Shown here piece after piece: positions 22,434-34,612 of a stretch of 64,000 bases of DNA. A program made the position numbers and the translations under genes. The notes beneath the pieces were generated by a model. It did no database searches, was not told the origin of the DNA, and worked only from the letters and a program-made list of their open reading frames with translations. Every line of letters begins with the position of its first letter. The stretch's first letter is position 1. Origin of the DNA: Macrophomina tecta. Its lineage: Eukaryota; Ascomycota; Dothideomycetes; Botryosphaeriales; Botryosphaeriaceae. The stretch is taken from NCBI GenBank assembly GCA_024180945.1, contig JAKSGN010000020.1, positions 1,054,001 to 1,118,000 on the forward strand, in the 5' to 3' direction.

Positions 22434-23709
22434 GATGGCTGGCTTGCACAGGGGGTCGCGGATACCTTGCTGCAGCGTCGATGCACCTCTGCGGATATAG
22501 AGGCAAGCAGGCAGGTGTCAGGAATGGGTGACGGATGGAAGAAGAGGCAGGAAGGAATGGCGCAGGCGCAGCAGTCGAGGGCAATCGGGCGTCAGCGCTA
22601 GGCCGGGCTCAGAGCAGCAGGCGGGGGTGAGCAGGCAGTCGGGGCAGGTAGCAAACAGGCAGCAGGGCGGACTGGAGGGAGGTGGTGGGAGGGCGAGGTA
22701 ACTGAAATGGTCACACGCGTGGAGAGCGAGCTCGGCGTGACGCGCACGACTGATCTTGGGCGAGGAGGGCGAGGTTGAGAAGGCGAGACAGAAAAGAAAC
22801 AGCGACAGAGCGAAGAAGCAGCTGACTCGGGTGGCTTCCGTCTAAATGCGCCATGGAGGTGAGCTGAATGCTGGGCTGATGGAGCTTTGGGGGCTGAAAT
22901 GCTGAGGTGCTTTTATCAGCTCCGCTCACATGCGGCGGCGGGTCGCGGCCAACCACAGGCGGCGCGACCCCGTCCAAAGGGCTGCCCTGGGGCTCGGGGC
23001 CAACAAGCGCGGCGGCTCCCGCATGGCGTGCGTTTGACGTCTCGTAAGCGGTGAGATTGGGCTCTGCAGCGGGAGCTGACGGGCGAAGGCGCGGGGCAGA
23101 GGCTGGGAGCAATCCTCCGCTAGCGGCCACACGGCAACCCGCCCGTCCAAGGCGCGGCTCTTTGCTCCTGCATCCCGCGGTCGCAGTACACAGCACGTCG
23201 CCCTGCCTGTCTCGGGAGCGCCATCGGCCGGTCCGCGCGTGTTGCTGCAAGCCGTGTGTTTCGCGGGCCGCCGCCGAAGCTTTGCTGCTCTGCAGTTAGC
23301 CCGTCCGCCTACCCATTTCTGCCACGCTGCAAGCTCAGGTCAACCGCGAGGGGAAGGGCGACGACGATCGCAGGATGCTATTTTTGCTACTTTCCTGTTG
23401 GAGGCTTGGGCTTGGCCTAGCTCGGCCTTGGAGGCGCGCCACACATCCAACAACACAGTCTGCTCGCCGGCTGCTGGTCGTGGGGGCCAGATGCGGAGCG
23501 GAACTGCACTCCCCCCAATACCGCCATGTCTCTCTGTGGCACCGCGCCGCGCTTCTGAAACAATGAGCTTCCTCCGCCCGCCTTCGCTTCCGCATGCCCG
23601 CGACATCCCAAGCCGTTTCCTTTGATTGCCGGGTGGGCGGAAAAGTCGGGGGCGGCGCGGGCAAGCTGTGCCGCACCCTGGCCATCTTGTCATTTCCTCT
23701 TCTGCTTGC
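22434..23709. other. Intergenic region, 5' flank of the coiled-coil gene
   Basis: 1.28 kb upstream of the coiled-coil gene and downstream of prefoldin 1. It holds GC-rich, purine/pyrimidine-skewed DNA with several overlapping ORFs but no recognisable domain. A promoter and long 5' UTR are the likely content. Confidence 0.5.
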
Positions 23710-24181
23710 TCACTTGGGGCCCGACTTGAACAGCTGCTCGAGGTTGTCGCGGCTGTTCTTGTACGTCGTCTCCAGGTAGTGCAGCTTCTTCTCCAAGTTG
23801 GCCGTGTCCGACTTCAGCTCCTCGCTCTCCGACGCCAGACGCGTCTTCACATCCTCCACCGGGCTCCAGACAAACCTGGAGGCGCACAGTCAATAAGCCA
23901 GCAACGTGGCAAGAGGCCAGGCTCCACTCACATCTTGCCGACCCCCTCGTAGACGTTCGTGTCCGCGGGCAGCGCGTCGACCTCGCTGGTGGTCAACTGC
24001 AACATGCGCTGCTCACGGGCCTTGGCGGTCATCTGGGCCTTGACCAGGCTGATTTGCTGCTGAGAGAAGGCAGCCTTCTGCTCAATCTCTTGCAGGAGCT
24101 AGCGGAGGGTCAGGAGCGGTTCTGCAGTGCGGCCGCATGCGGGGAACTCACCTTCTGCAGGGCCTCGTTCGGGATGGACAT
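23710..24181 (-). CDS. PFD1: Prefoldin subunit 1
   Basis: Three exons: 24,181-24,152, 24,098-23,932 and 23,875-23,710, with introns of 53 and 56 bp (GTGAGT donors, TAG and CAG acceptors), giving 120 residues, normal for a beta-type prefoldin. It begins MSIPNEALQKLLQEIEQK and consists of two long helices flanking a short hairpin (residues about 50-70, DTNVYEGVGKMFV), the conserved YEGVGKMF box being typical of subunit 1. The second helix ends LEQLFKSGPK. Prefoldin is a cytosolic hexamer that passes nascent actin and tubulin to the CCT chaperonin. It is divergent from the alkaline ceramidase gene (463 bp apart). Confidence 0.92.
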
Positions 24182-24644
24182 GGCGGCGGCGCTTCTTCCG
24201 AGCTGTTGCGGGCGTGACGGCGCGGACGAGGGTCGCTCGGGGGGTGCTGAGGAGCTCAGGCGGATGGAATTACACTCGGGCCGAGCTGCAGGTGATGGTG
24301 GATTCGAGAGCGTTGCGCAGCCGCAAGCGTTCGCCTGGGCCGGCCGGTCGCTCGCTCCAGCGCGCAGGTCCGGCGCCCGCAAGCTCGAGCGCGGCGCCAA
24401 GGTGACTATGACGGCACCCATCGCGGCATCAAACCCGCATTTGGCGGCGCTTTCAAAAGTTGCGAACTCACCGCCGCACTTTCTTTTCTCTGCTTCCGCA
24501 CGACGATGACAAATGGCGCCCGTCGCGTAGCTCATGCCGCCTACATATCCGCCGTGTCCCGCGGTCCACTGCAGGAGCTCTTCTGCGAACACCCCCCTCC
24601 ATCCACCCACGACCGCTTGTTTGCTCCCGGCCCTGTGAACAAAA
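24182..24644. promoter_or_regulatory. Divergent promoter region, PFD1 / alkaline ceramidase
   Basis: 463 bp between two divergent start codons. No conserved factor site stands out. Both 5' UTRs must fit in this interval. Confidence 0.4.
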
Positions 24645-26009
24645 ATGCCCGACTGGCTCCCCTCGATCCCCTATCCGGCCTCGCAGGACGGTTTCTGGAG
24701 CCCCGTCACAAGCACGCTCAACTGGTGCGAGGAGGCAAGCACCCATCCCGTCTGCGGCGGAGCGCTCAGCAGTCGCGTCGCACCGAGAGACAGTAGATTG
24801 GTATATTGGGGGTGGGGGGAGTGCGGCAGGCAGTAAGCTTGCTCGACTGGAACCCAAGCTCGATCAGCTCGACACTGTCACCGACCTGCGGCGGCGGCTG
24901 CTGCTGCTCCTCCGCCATTCGACCACCCTCTCCTCTCCGCGCACAGTCTTTCTAACAGCTCGCCCACAGGACTACTATGCCACCATCTACAGCGCCGAGA
25001 TAGTCAACACCCTCACGAACCTGCTCTTCGTCTACCTCGCCTTCAAGGGCATCAACAACTGCCTGCGCAACGACCATGACGCCATCTTCCTCGTCACTTA
25101 CCTCGGCTACCTCGTCGTCGGCACCGGCAGCTTCCTCTTCCACACCACCCTGAAGTACCCCATGCAGCTGGTCGACGAGCTGTCCATGATCTACACCACC
25201 TGCCTCATGTTCTACGCCACCTTCTCCTACGGCCAGTCGCGCCTGTACGCCCAGGTGCTCGGCCTGTTCCTGCTCGGCCTGTCCGCCTTCATCACCGGCT
25301 ACTACCACTACCTGCAGGACCCGGCCTTCCACCAGAACATGTACGCCCTGCTGACCGCCATCGTCCTGCTGCGCAGCATGTACATCATGGAGGTGCGCCT
25401 GCGTCCCACGCTCAAGGCCAAGGAGCGCGCCGAGTCCGCCGACGCGGCCACCCTACAAGGCAACGAGAAGGCAAGGAAGATCGACAGCGCCGCGGTCTCG
25501 AGGGAGCGGCTGCGCAAGGACAAGCGCGACATCGCGATCCTGCACACCATGTGGAAGATGGTTGTCTTCGGCCTGAGCATCTTCCTCGGCGGCTTCGCCA
25601 TCTGGACCCTCGACAACGAGTTCTGCGGCACCCTGCGCCGCTGGAGGCGAGATGTCGGCCTGCCTTGGGGCATTGTCTTGGAGGGGCACGGCTGGTGGTG
25701 AGTTTCTCCTCCAGAAATCCGAGCCTGCAGCAGTTTCGGCCTACTCCTCGCGCGTTGCAGGCTCTACATCTGAAGAGGCGTTTCTTCCAGAGCACAACGG
25801 ACTAACACGTTGCTTTTAGGCACCTGATGACTGGCATCGGCGCCTACTTCTACATTACGTGGGGCATCTGGTTGCGTCATTGCTTGAACGGCAAGCAGGA
25901 CCAGTATGAGCTCATCTGGCCGAATATCTTCACCATGCCGCTTGTTGTTAAGACAGAAACACCGTACCAGCTTAATGGCGATGCCAAACACGGCAAGAAG
26001 GAGCTGTAG
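24645..26009 (+). CDS. Alkaline ceramidase (YPC1/YDC1 type)
   Basis: Three exons: 24,645-24,734, 24,970-25,697 and 25,820-26,009; 335 residues. It hydrolyses (or, in reverse, makes) ceramide in the ER membrane. The N-terminus MPDWLPSIPYP plus GFWSPVTSTLNWCEEDYY is the family hallmark, followed by seven hydrophobic segments. The metal-site residues of the CREST superfamily are visible: GTGSFLFHTTL (Ser and His), VDELSM (Asp) and GHGWWHLMTG (two His spaced H-x3-H). Intron 1 (235 bp) appears to use a GC-AG pair (GAG/GCAAGC ... CCACAG); no GT donor gives the conserved WCEEDYY join. Intron 2 (122 bp, GTGAGT...TTTTAG) splits the WWH motif. The ORF upstream of the acceptor at 24,970 is intron, not protein. 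Confidence 0.92.
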
Positions 26010-26757
26010 AGGAATACAGCATAGACCGGCACGATCAAGATCAACCCAGGAGCCCGGCGAATATGTTTGAGATTACTCCGTCTTAGATGTGTAGGTTCAT
26101 TGATTAGGCGTGTGCTGGAGTCGTGAGCGGATTAGTTCTGCTCTGTATAAGAGTTGATGGCAACCGGGTGGATACATATCTCAGGGGCTGAGATAGAACA
26201 TTTCAACTTCGTAGAGGTCTTAGAAGAAGAGAGATGGAAAGTTACATCTTTGGGCGCATTTTTAGGGTAGAAAAGGAAAGGGTTGGCGTTCGAATCATAT
26301 GACCATTTGATTCCAAACAGACGGGGGGAAAGAATGCCAGGAAGATAAAACTTCCAGTAAATATATGTGCGAGAGAAAGTTCTATAACATTGATAACTGA
26401 AAACCCACTTTAAAGAAGCGCGCAAACCAACTGATATAGCACTGTCAAATAACACTGCATTCACGATGTAGCTGTTGCACTATACTTCTCGACAAAAGAT
26501 ATAGCAGAGAACCCCATACCATCCGGCACCATTGCTCGATAATCTTGCAGAGGGGCGTAAATATCTACGGATGCAGATGCACCCATAAGCAAGCGGAGTG
26601 CCAAGCTCAGCAAGACAACACCTGCTCGCTGAATTTTCGTTTTTGGAATCCCAAACCTCCAATGAACGCCGTGCCCATGCTCATGAACCATGAGCCGCTT
26701 CTAATCCACCTCTCTCGACAGCAGATGAGCTTGCCTCCGGAGAGATGCACTCAATCC
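26010..26757. other. Convergent 3' region, no gene seen
   Basis: 748 bp between the ends of the ceramidase (+) and HEM25 (-) genes. Small minus-strand ORFs show no domain. Both 3' UTRs and poly(A) sites are expected here. Confidence 0.5.
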
Positions 26758-27924
26758 TCACCCTCTAAGAACGGCCTCCCCCTTCACAAACCTCCTCTCT
26801 GCCCGCCTGATCAACTCCTCATACAGCGTCCACGCCAATGCAGAACTCAGCGCCTTCCGCGCGATTCTCAAGCCTAAGCCATCGAACAAACTCCGCACTC
26901 CCTCCTCCCTCAACATCAACCTCGCCGCGTGCGCCATATTCTTATACCGGTCCGGCAGCAGCTGCAACCTCGTCTTAATCGCGTCAAACGGATTCGTGAA
27001 CGCAGTCCCCAGGCCCGCCGCGACGACGCCACTCGCAAAATTCACGCCCGCCGCGGCGCCCGTCTTCATCATCGCCATCCCATCCCTGCCGCCGCCATCC
27101 ACCTTGCCCCCGACCACGCCCACCAGCTTCCCCAGCGCCTTCTTGCTCTCCTCGTAGAACAAGACGTACAGGCCCGCATACGGCGCGTCCCGCACCGCCG
27201 TCGCGCCGAACCCGGCGAAGAAGCCGCGCACGCCGCGCGCGCCGTAGATGTCCGCCGCGGCGCCGAGGAGGCTGCGGTACGCGTAGTAGCTGCTCTCGAA
27301 GCGCACCTTGATGACGGTGACGGGCATCATGACGAAGCCCGCGCTCGCGCGCGCGACCGCGCCCGTCAGGAGGTTGCCGAGGCGGGAGATCTGCGCGAGC
27401 GAGGAGGAGCTGCTCGAGCCGCCTCCATTATTGCCTGCCGCGGCTGCAGTGCCTTTTGCAGGAGCGGCCGCCTCCTGCCGGGGGACGAGCCGGCGGCGGC
27501 CTTCGGAGCGCGCGACGCCGTTGCGCAGCGCGTTGAGCGTCGAGAAGTACAGCGCGGAGCCGAAGCCCGTCCGCAGGGCGGACGGGACGGTGCCGCGCCA
27601 GAGCGAGCGGATGGGCGAGGGCCCGGCGAGGATGGCCGAGAGGGTTTGCGAGAGGGTCGTGCTGCGGGATTGCTGGACGCGGGTCTTTAGGAGATCGGCG
27701 GGCTGGAGGAGGACGGCGGAGAGGACGCCGGAGGAGAGGCCGGCGAGGAAATGGACTGCGTCGTGGGAATCATGTTGGTCAGCGGATGGTGGTGTTGGGA
27801 CCGTGGGTAGGTACTGAGAGGCCAATTGGGCGCGGTGGGAGGGAGGGAGGCGAATCTGGTGCGGAGATTGGGTGAATTGGTTCTTACAGGAAGACGACGA
27901 GCGCGATTTGCCGCCATCTGACAT
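26758..27924 (-). CDS. HEM25: Mitochondrial glycine carrier HEM25 (SLC25A38)
   Basis: Two exons, 27,924-27,888 and 27,755-26,758, with a 131-bp intron (GTAAGA...ACGCAG); 344 residues. Splicing joins SSSS to [15 protein letters not shown], the conserved start of the first carrier repeat; the ORF readable through the intron should not be taken as protein. Three mitochondrial-carrier repeats are present with signatures [24 protein letters not shown] and [12 protein letters not shown]. The order and the [10 protein letters not shown] box are those of HEM25, the inner-membrane carrier that imports glycine for 5-aminolevulinate synthesis, the first step of haem formation. A Gly/Ser/Ala-rich insert (residues about 115-150) between repeats 1 and 2 is longer than usual. 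Confidence 0.88.
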   Translation of the reverse strand: MSDGGKSRSSSSCKNQFTQSPHQIRLPPSHRAQLASQYLPTVPTPPSADQHDSHDAVHFLAGLSSGVLSAVLLQPADLLKTRVQQSRSTTLSQTLSAILAGPSPIRSLWRGTVPSALRTGFGSALYFSTLNALRNGVARSEGRRRLVPRQEAAAPAKGTAAAAGNNGGGSSSSSSLAQISRLGNLLTGAVARASAGFVMMPVTVIKVRFESSYYAYRSLLGAAADIYGARGVRGFFAGFGATAVRDAPYAGLYVLFYEESKKALGKLVGVVGGKVDGGGRDGMAMMKTGAAAGVNFASGVVAAGLGTAFTNPFDAIKTRLQLLPDRYKNMAHAARLMLREEGVRSLFDGLGLRIARKALSSALAWTLYEELIRRAERRFVKGEAVLRG

Positions 27925-28523
27925 TGCCGTGGTTGCATGCAGCAGCTAGCACGCAGCAGAAGAGCTCGTGAATCGAATTTCGAGCAGTGGAAGGCTCGGG
28001 TGCTCGAACGAAAGAAAGAGTAGTGCCAGCCTCACGCGGACATTGTGGGCGAACGGGCGATGAGGTTGGAATCAGACAATTGCGGTGTTGTTGGTTGCAG
28101 GTCCGCGTTCGTCTGCGTCATTTTGCGTGGTTGGGGATCGCCGGGCGGAGAGAGGAGCTTTGGTCGCCGATGGAGCGGGCAGCCAACTCCACCGCCGCGC
28201 TTGGTGAGAGCACGAGCACGCATCTGCAGCTTACAGCTTCCGTAGCAGATGCCCGTCCGAGAAGGTTTCTTTGCTGCACAGCTCGCACCAAAACCTGCTC
28301 GATACCTTGCGGCCTCAACGCAGACCACATGCATACCGGCGGGCTTCCGGGATGACCCGATTGTCTCAGCATCCACTCACGTCCAGCTGACGGGAACATG
28401 TGCACACGCAATCCAAACTGCTTTCTAGGTACCCTGATGCTCCTACCGCGCATGCCCATGTCCTTCTGAGCACACATACAGTCATACACGCGTCTAGCCG
28501 TGCCATTCTCTTGAGTCACTGCC
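27925..28523. other. Intergenic, HEM25 promoter and TRAPPC11 3' flank
   Basis: 599 bp between two minus-strand genes. No ORF with recognisable content is seen. Confidence 0.5.
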
Positions 28524-31500
28524 TTACTTCTCGCCACCCTCCTCGTCCACCACATCAGCCCAAACTGCCACTCCCTTCTTGTCCTGCCGCATGCCTTCCG
28601 TTGGCGCAGGCTTGAGTATTTTGTTGAAGTAGCGATCCTGCACCTTGAGCTGCGGGTATATCCAGGCGCCCTTGACCAGAGGCAACACGTTGTACCTGAC
28701 CGTCTGCCTACTGTGCGGCAGCAGATGAAGTGCTGTCAACTTCGGGCCGGCGAACGCAAATTCCTCGCTCGCTTCCATCGTCACGTCGAACGTCAGGAAA
28801 TGCATCGTCGGGTTCTCCAGCGTGTAGTCGAGGTGAATAAGCGAGGCCACGGCTGACGATGGACGTGCAGATGCGAGCACGCGTGGCTCGCTGTTGGCCG
28901 CGATGAGTCGCGGGTTCGCAATGACGCTGCGAACATTGCTCGAGGCCTCCGCGTGCGGCGACATGGGTTGCTTCCGTCTCCACGTTACGCTGATGCTGGT
29001 AGCCAGCGCCGACGAGCGTCTGTCTTCCAGTGCGATCTTCTGCACGTCAACGCAGAATGTGCGGAGCTGCACTGCCTGAGGCGCAATCTCTACTTCGGGC
29101 TCTTCCACTGGCTTCTTGGATACTCTGGCCACGGCACCACCAGCAACTTCGTGGACGCTGAGTTCTGCATCTTGTATGATGAGGTCTTCTTCTGCGTACG
29201 AGCCGATCCGGACATTCATCAAGTATCTCGCTGTCAGTCCAAACGCCTTGGTAGCAGCCGCATCCGTCGACCCTTCTGGCACTTGTGCATCGTCAACGAG
29301 GAAGAAACTCGGCCAAGGATCTGGATGCACTTGGGGCGTGAAGTCGTAAGTCGCTTCAAAGGGGTCGATGATGGCCAGTTCTCCGACGATGGTTTTGGAA
29401 ATTGGCACGTCGGGTTCCCCAATGGTATGGTAAACAACCTTGGCCTCAAACAGTAACTCCCCCGAATCGATCGGTGCTATGAAGTGCACAGCATGCGTAC
29501 GTTTGGCTCCCGACTCCAGCTTGCCAATGAAATGTCCAGGAAGATTTGCAGACTTCTCGTCGCTCGTGGCGCCAGCGTCTGGCGAAGATAGCCAGCCGAA
29601 CTCGAGCTCTTTCCTCTGGTCGTCCATGAGGATAAACTCGAGCCCTGCTTCTGTCTCCTCATCCTCGCCATTCTCGACTTCGAGTTCCAGCACAACTGGC
29701 TCAGTGGCGTAATACCGTTTCTGCAAGTTCGGAAGGCGGACTTCCATCTTCGGTGGCTTTGGCAGGACCTTTATTGCAGGATCGTCCATTATCCTACCCA
29801 GCCGCTTCGTCTTCAAGCCTGTTGTGGTCAGGTACCACCAAAATGGGCTTGTGTTCTCCTGCGGTGCTTCAGATGTACATGCGAGATGGAACCGACTGGT
29901 CTCTATCTCGAATGAAGCATTTTCAACAAAGACCTCCCCTGCTTCTTTGAACACGACGGGGAATACGAAAACTCTGACTTCGCCAGCAGAAAGTGTGAGG
30001 TCTGCGTCGCCTTTGAAGCTTGGCACCGTTGCACTCGTCTGTTCCTCGGCTTCGGTGAGGTCAAGCTCCGTGATAGGCGAGTTGCCACCATCCGTTTCGG
30101 CATGTGTCAGCTTTATCGATCCAAGAGGTCCTTTAAATTCGACGACCAGGTTGTTCAAAATTACGGGGTTTGAGCCTTTGTGGGCATTCGATCTAATGGC
30201 GATTTGTGCCAAGATCGGTTCGGCAACATGACCCTCAGTGACAGCAAACTCAGCGGTAATTGATACTGCCAAATATTAGCTTGAAGTCAAGTAACCGGCT
30301 GAGCAAACGTACTGCAGGACATAATATCCCGAGTTCTCAAGTTGATTTTTGGCTTCTCCTTGTCTTCGATGGAATCTATAGAGTCCAAGCAAGTCATTAG
30401 ATCATACGTCTTGCCCTGCTTTGCACGTATCACTAGATATTGCATTAGCATGTGCTCATGACGACGACACTGGCAGGACACCTACGGCGGCTGTGTAGCT
30501 CAAACTCGGTTGACACAAGCGATTCTTCGTCAGAGCAACGCCTTGCGCACTCATTCAATGCCCATGTTACTTCTGAGACCAGGGGCCACCATCTTTCCTT
30601 ACGCCAGCTCATGCCCTCCCATAGAGGTTTAAGCGCACTCAAAGCGTCACTGTACCTCTCAGCGTGCATAAGCTCTTTGCCCATGTCGAGTTGTAGCTTG
30701 TCGACGAAGCGCTCTTGACTCCGCGCGTGAAATGCTCCCACTGCTTTGTTGAAGAGATCGACAATTTCGGCGGTGTGATCAAACCCTTCCACGCCTTTGT
30801 CGGGTATGGGGGACTCAACATGAGGTTCTGGCACGAGGTAGGTGTCATATGTAGCAAATCTGTTTGCGACTTTGGTTGCGGGAGACATCCCAGGAGGCAG
30901 CCTATCTTCCTCTGGAAGCTCCTCGGCCAACCTTCGTCGGGCAATAGCACGCTCCGCAGCAAGCCTGTACCAGTAACCCGGATGATGGATGAGATGCCAG
31001 GGTGCTAGCCTTTCACCAATGGGGAAGGCTTTCTCCGGTGGAGAGAATATGGCCTTTCTCTCAGGTAGAGCGTCTGGGTAGTCAGGCGAGCCAACAATCG
31101 CGAAGATCGGTGGGTCCACGCGTTGGATGATCTCTGCCATGATCCTGGCCCATCTGGACTCCCAAGCTTGCCAGCCGTAGTTCGCCGTGCCCTTGCCGCG
31201 CCTGTCCAAAAGATCGCGCATCCTGTCCTTGTAATTCTGCCATGATTGTACTGCCGATGTGGGACCATTATTCCACATGAGGCAACGCACAATTCGGATC
31301 GCGATAGTGTCAGACAGTAGACGGGTTTCATCCCATTGAGGAGACCAACTGGCCGTGGTTTCAAAAACACCGTCACCATCTAAAAGAGCGTCAATGGCGA
31401 AGCTGTAATGCCTGCATGCAGCATCCATTTCTTGGCGGAACTCGGCGAAAACCCCAAGCTTGAAGTCGTATCTCACGCTCCATCCTGGTCCGGAGAGAGG

Positions 31501-32452
31501 GTGGGAAGCGCCTCTTGTGGGCAGTGCTGTGGGAGCTGGAATACTGTTGCGGTTCTTCTTACGCCTGGCATGTTTCGAGAGATCGCGATAGTATTCTATA
31601 CACAGAGGTTGCAGAGTTGTCAGGACGGACTGAACAAAGGCCGCCAACTCTGCGCGTGATGTATTTGCAGGAAGGAAGAAGAGCGCATTCTTGGGATCTA
31701 AGCCCGTGGTGCGCCGGATGTTTGCAAGCCGTTCCTCAATGTCGGGTGCCTCGAAAATGGATCGATCACTCATAAGCACAACGGCATAATGCGTCTTGTA
31801 TGCAGAAGAGTGGAAGATGGCCTTGATGCGGTTGATCTCCGCCTTGAGCTGATTGTCGTTCAAGGTATCCCTGCCAGGCTCGGATGTGAAATCGAAGAAG
31901 GAGATGAAAACGGAGGGTATATGGTCTTGATGTTTGGCAACCCATAGCGGGGACATGACACCATCGGGGAAGATAGGTGAACCGGGCGATAGCGGAGATA
32001 TGGGCGAATGCAAGACCCACCGGTGGCCATTGCTGGGGAGCGGGGTGCCGGGAGGAGTCTCATCGGGGGAGATCTGGGGAGGTTGTGCTTTGCGGGGAGG
32101 CAGTACGTAGCCCTGCACTTCTGTAAGCCTGCATTGCGGGGAACGGTGGACACTGGTGTCCCTGACCTACCCTCCCGACAGCCTTCAATCTGAATCCGAC
32201 ATGATCTCCACGCGCCCTTGTCCGCAGACTGTTCCATGGAGCATCTTTCGCGTCCGCGCTGAGGAATTCCTGGCGCAGCTGGTCGGCGCGCTCGCCGGTC
32301 ACGACTGGCACGGCCGAGTCGATTTCGATTCCATGCTCTTTCAGCAGCGGGTGCGTCTGGTGTTGCGAGTCTTCGGAGGGGGGTTCGCCCAGGCCGGAGA
32401 GGACTACGAAGGGGAGATTGTGCTCGACGTATTGCGGAGGATACACGTCCAT
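28524..32452 (-). CDS. TRAPPC11: TRAPP complex subunit TRAPPC11 (foie gras/Gryzun domains)
   Basis: Four exons on the minus strand: 32,452-32,171, 32,112-30,486, 30,432-30,313 and 30,265-28,524, total 1,256 residues. Introns are 58, 53 and 47 bp (GTAGGT, GTAGGT, GTACGT donors). The start MDVYPPQYVEHNLP and the join AVGR/GYVLPPRKA are typical of fungal orthologues. The foie-gras domain includes GWSVRYDFKLGVFAEFRQEM (about residue 330) and the C-terminal part from about residue 680 is the beta-sandwich Gryzun region. TRAPPC11 belongs to the TRAPP tethering complex that acts as a Rab exchange factor in ER-Golgi traffic and autophagy. The first two introns were chosen to preserve conserved joins; other acceptors nearby (ACAG at 32,119) break frame. 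It is divergent from RXT2, 435 bp away. Confidence 0.9.
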
Positions 32453-32887
32453 GTTGAGGATCGGCGGCCGACAGCCATAGAGCGCGCGGAATCGTAGATG
32501 GGAGGGTGCGGCAGCGCAGAGGCTCAGCGGTGCTCGGCTAGTTGCAGGTGCTGGGCGGGAGCATGGCTCCCCAGCGAAGAAAACGCACAGAGCTGGGATG
32601 CAGTGGGAGGGTTCGTGGCAGCTCGAGCGAGTGACGCCAGACGATGAACCCTGGCCGCCGCGAGCAGAGGACGCGCTTCCACTCCCGCCGCCGCGCCAAA
32701 CTCCGATCCCAGTCCTGACTGCCGTTCTGCCCTCCGCTTCCACACCCCACAACGCGCCACTGCCCGCACTCTTCCTTGCTCGAGCGCGTCCGCGAGACGT
32801 CCTCTTCACTGCACATCCCCCGGCTTCCGCGCTTCGCCCTACTTGCCCACGACCGCTGCGCGCCCGCGCCCGCGCACTACCACAGCA
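32453..32887. promoter_or_regulatory. Divergent promoter region, TRAPPC11 / RXT2
   Basis: 435 bp between divergent start codons. ORFs that extend the TRAPPC11 exon upstream past its ATG at 32,452 are unlikely to be protein. No specific factor site was recognised. Confidence 0.4.
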
Positions 32888-34612
32888 ATGGCGGGTCAGC
32901 AGTTCGTTTTCGCTGAGGCCATCATTGGCATGAAGAAGGCTGTGGCGCGATATGATGGTCAGCTCCTCCCACTCACCTCTCGAGAGTCTCGGCCGTCCTA
33001 ACACCCGCCCTCATGCAGCATCCGACGAGGACGACTCCGCCGCCGAAATCGCTCGCTCGGTCCAGCACAAGCTCAAGCGCAAAGCTCCGCGAAACCAATC
33101 CATTCTGGACAACGGCCGCTTCATCTACAAGAAGGTCAGCTGGCTGGCCAAGCTCCCAGCTACTCAGCATCCTTTCGCTGACAGCTTCCTGCGACCCAGC
33201 TCAAGGTTGAACATGCCGGCTACCGACGGCACATCATAGCCCGTAATCCCCCTCTGATTGACGAGGATGGCGACGAGATTGAGGAAATCGACGACGACGA
33301 GTCTCTCGACGGCTCTATAGCTGAGGACAACCCCTATGGAGACATTAGACTAGAGGGTGCGCGTCTACATTGACCGCCAGCACGACATCTGTAGGCTAAC
33401 TTGGTTTTAGAGCTGCTCGCGCCTCTTACATCTGCCGCCGATCTAGCTACGCATCCCTCGATGTCCATACCTTACTATTCGAACCACATTACCGAGCTTG
33501 CAAACAATTCGCGCCATGTCTTGCAGAGGGAAGAAAAGAGTCTGTGGCGAGCAAAGGCTATTATGCAGAAGCTGCTAGGAGACAATACGTGGCTTCCTGT
33601 CGGTATGATGGAGACAGACTACGATCGGGAGGTTCTGAACACATCTGGCCCAGTCCCTGTGACTACTTCGGGGGACAGTGTGTCGCTCGAAGCAGACAGT
33701 ACTGAGCGGCATGGCGCAACCTGGGAGGATCCTGTCAAAGTGCCGGAGGATACGAATATGCAGGATACACCACGCACTGGCTCCTCACAAGAGGTCACTC
33801 AAACGCAGGCTGGAGACAGCGACGTGCAGATGGGGAACGGTACCGAGGCGCAGCTACCGCCTACCACGAATGGCGACTCGGCTGACCACGGAGAGTTGCC
33901 GCACGCTAATGGCACGAGCTCAGACAAGAAGACAGAGGCATTAGACCAGGTGCAGGAAGAGGCTGGGCAAAGCGGAGCTGAAGCAGGAGGCCAACGGTCC
34001 AACGGAGATCCTCTCAAGCAAGAAGACCAGAGCGCATCAGCAGAAAGTTCGGTGGACAAGATGCAGGTGGATGGTGCGAATGGAACGGGCGAGAACGGGG
34101 CACAGGAGTCTGACGAAGGCGAGGATAGCAACAGTCAGCAAATGTCGCACCGGATGACGACACGAGCACAGCGTCGCGCCAACTCACAACCGTCGTCTGC
34201 GCCGGGATCGCCACGTACCTTGTCTCCCGTATCGCCGGGAGAGCCGCCGATCCATCCGCTTTTCAAATTTCCGGTCGACAATCTCGTGGATCGCGACATG
34301 GGCCTCCCGGCAAACGAGGCAGAGGACACTCGTACATGGTTGCTCATGTACATCCAAAAACAGGAAGAGGTGGTAAGGCAGACACGCGCGCTATACATGG
34401 GCCTCATGGAAGCAGACCGCAAACGCAAGATGGTGTTGAAGTGGACTAAGGCGGAAGGCCATGTGGGCGAAATGAGCGACGGCGAGGACTGGGTTGACAA
34501 GGAGGAGTGGGGTCTGACGGAAGACCTGGTGAAGGGCAAGGAAGAGGAGGAGGAAGAGGGAGTGGTGCAGGGAAAGAAGACGAGGGCGCGACGGAGAGAT
34601 CAGGAAAAGTAA
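32888..34612 (+). CDS. RXT2: Transcriptional regulator RXT2 (Rpd3L histone deacetylase complex)
   Basis: Four exons: 32,888-32,957, 33,019-33,134, 33,200-33,356 and 33,411-34,612; 514 residues. The spliced N-terminal half has the RXT2 N-domain blocks: DEDDSAAEIARSVQHKLKRK, GYRRHIIARNPPLIDEDGDE, then NPYGDIRLEELLAPLTSAAD with LATHPSM, and LLGDNTWLPVGMME. These match the family order. The C-terminal half is acidic and low-complexity (Gln/Glu/Ser-rich) with a conserved-looking block around HPLFKFPVDNLVDRDMGLP (about residue 395) and a final basic KKTRARRR tail. RXT2 is a nuclear subunit of the large Rpd3 deacetylase complex. All three introns are about 54-65 bp with GTCAGC or GTGCGC donors. Confidence 0.85.

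Noticed and set aside
21141..22601. 486-codon plus-strand ORF, Leu/Val-rich, looking like a membrane protein
   Set aside because: It is the antisense of the GAG/AAG-rich coiled-coil gene; such codons always read Leu-rich in reverse.
24460..24969. N-terminal extension of the ceramidase ORF
   Set aside because: It reads through the promoter, exon 1 in a wrong frame and intron 1; the family start MPDWLPSIPYP is at 24,645.
32171..33004. Long upstream extension of the TRAPPC11 first exon
   Set aside because: The conserved start is MDVYPPQYV at 32,452; the extension overlaps RXT2 exon 1 and has no family match.
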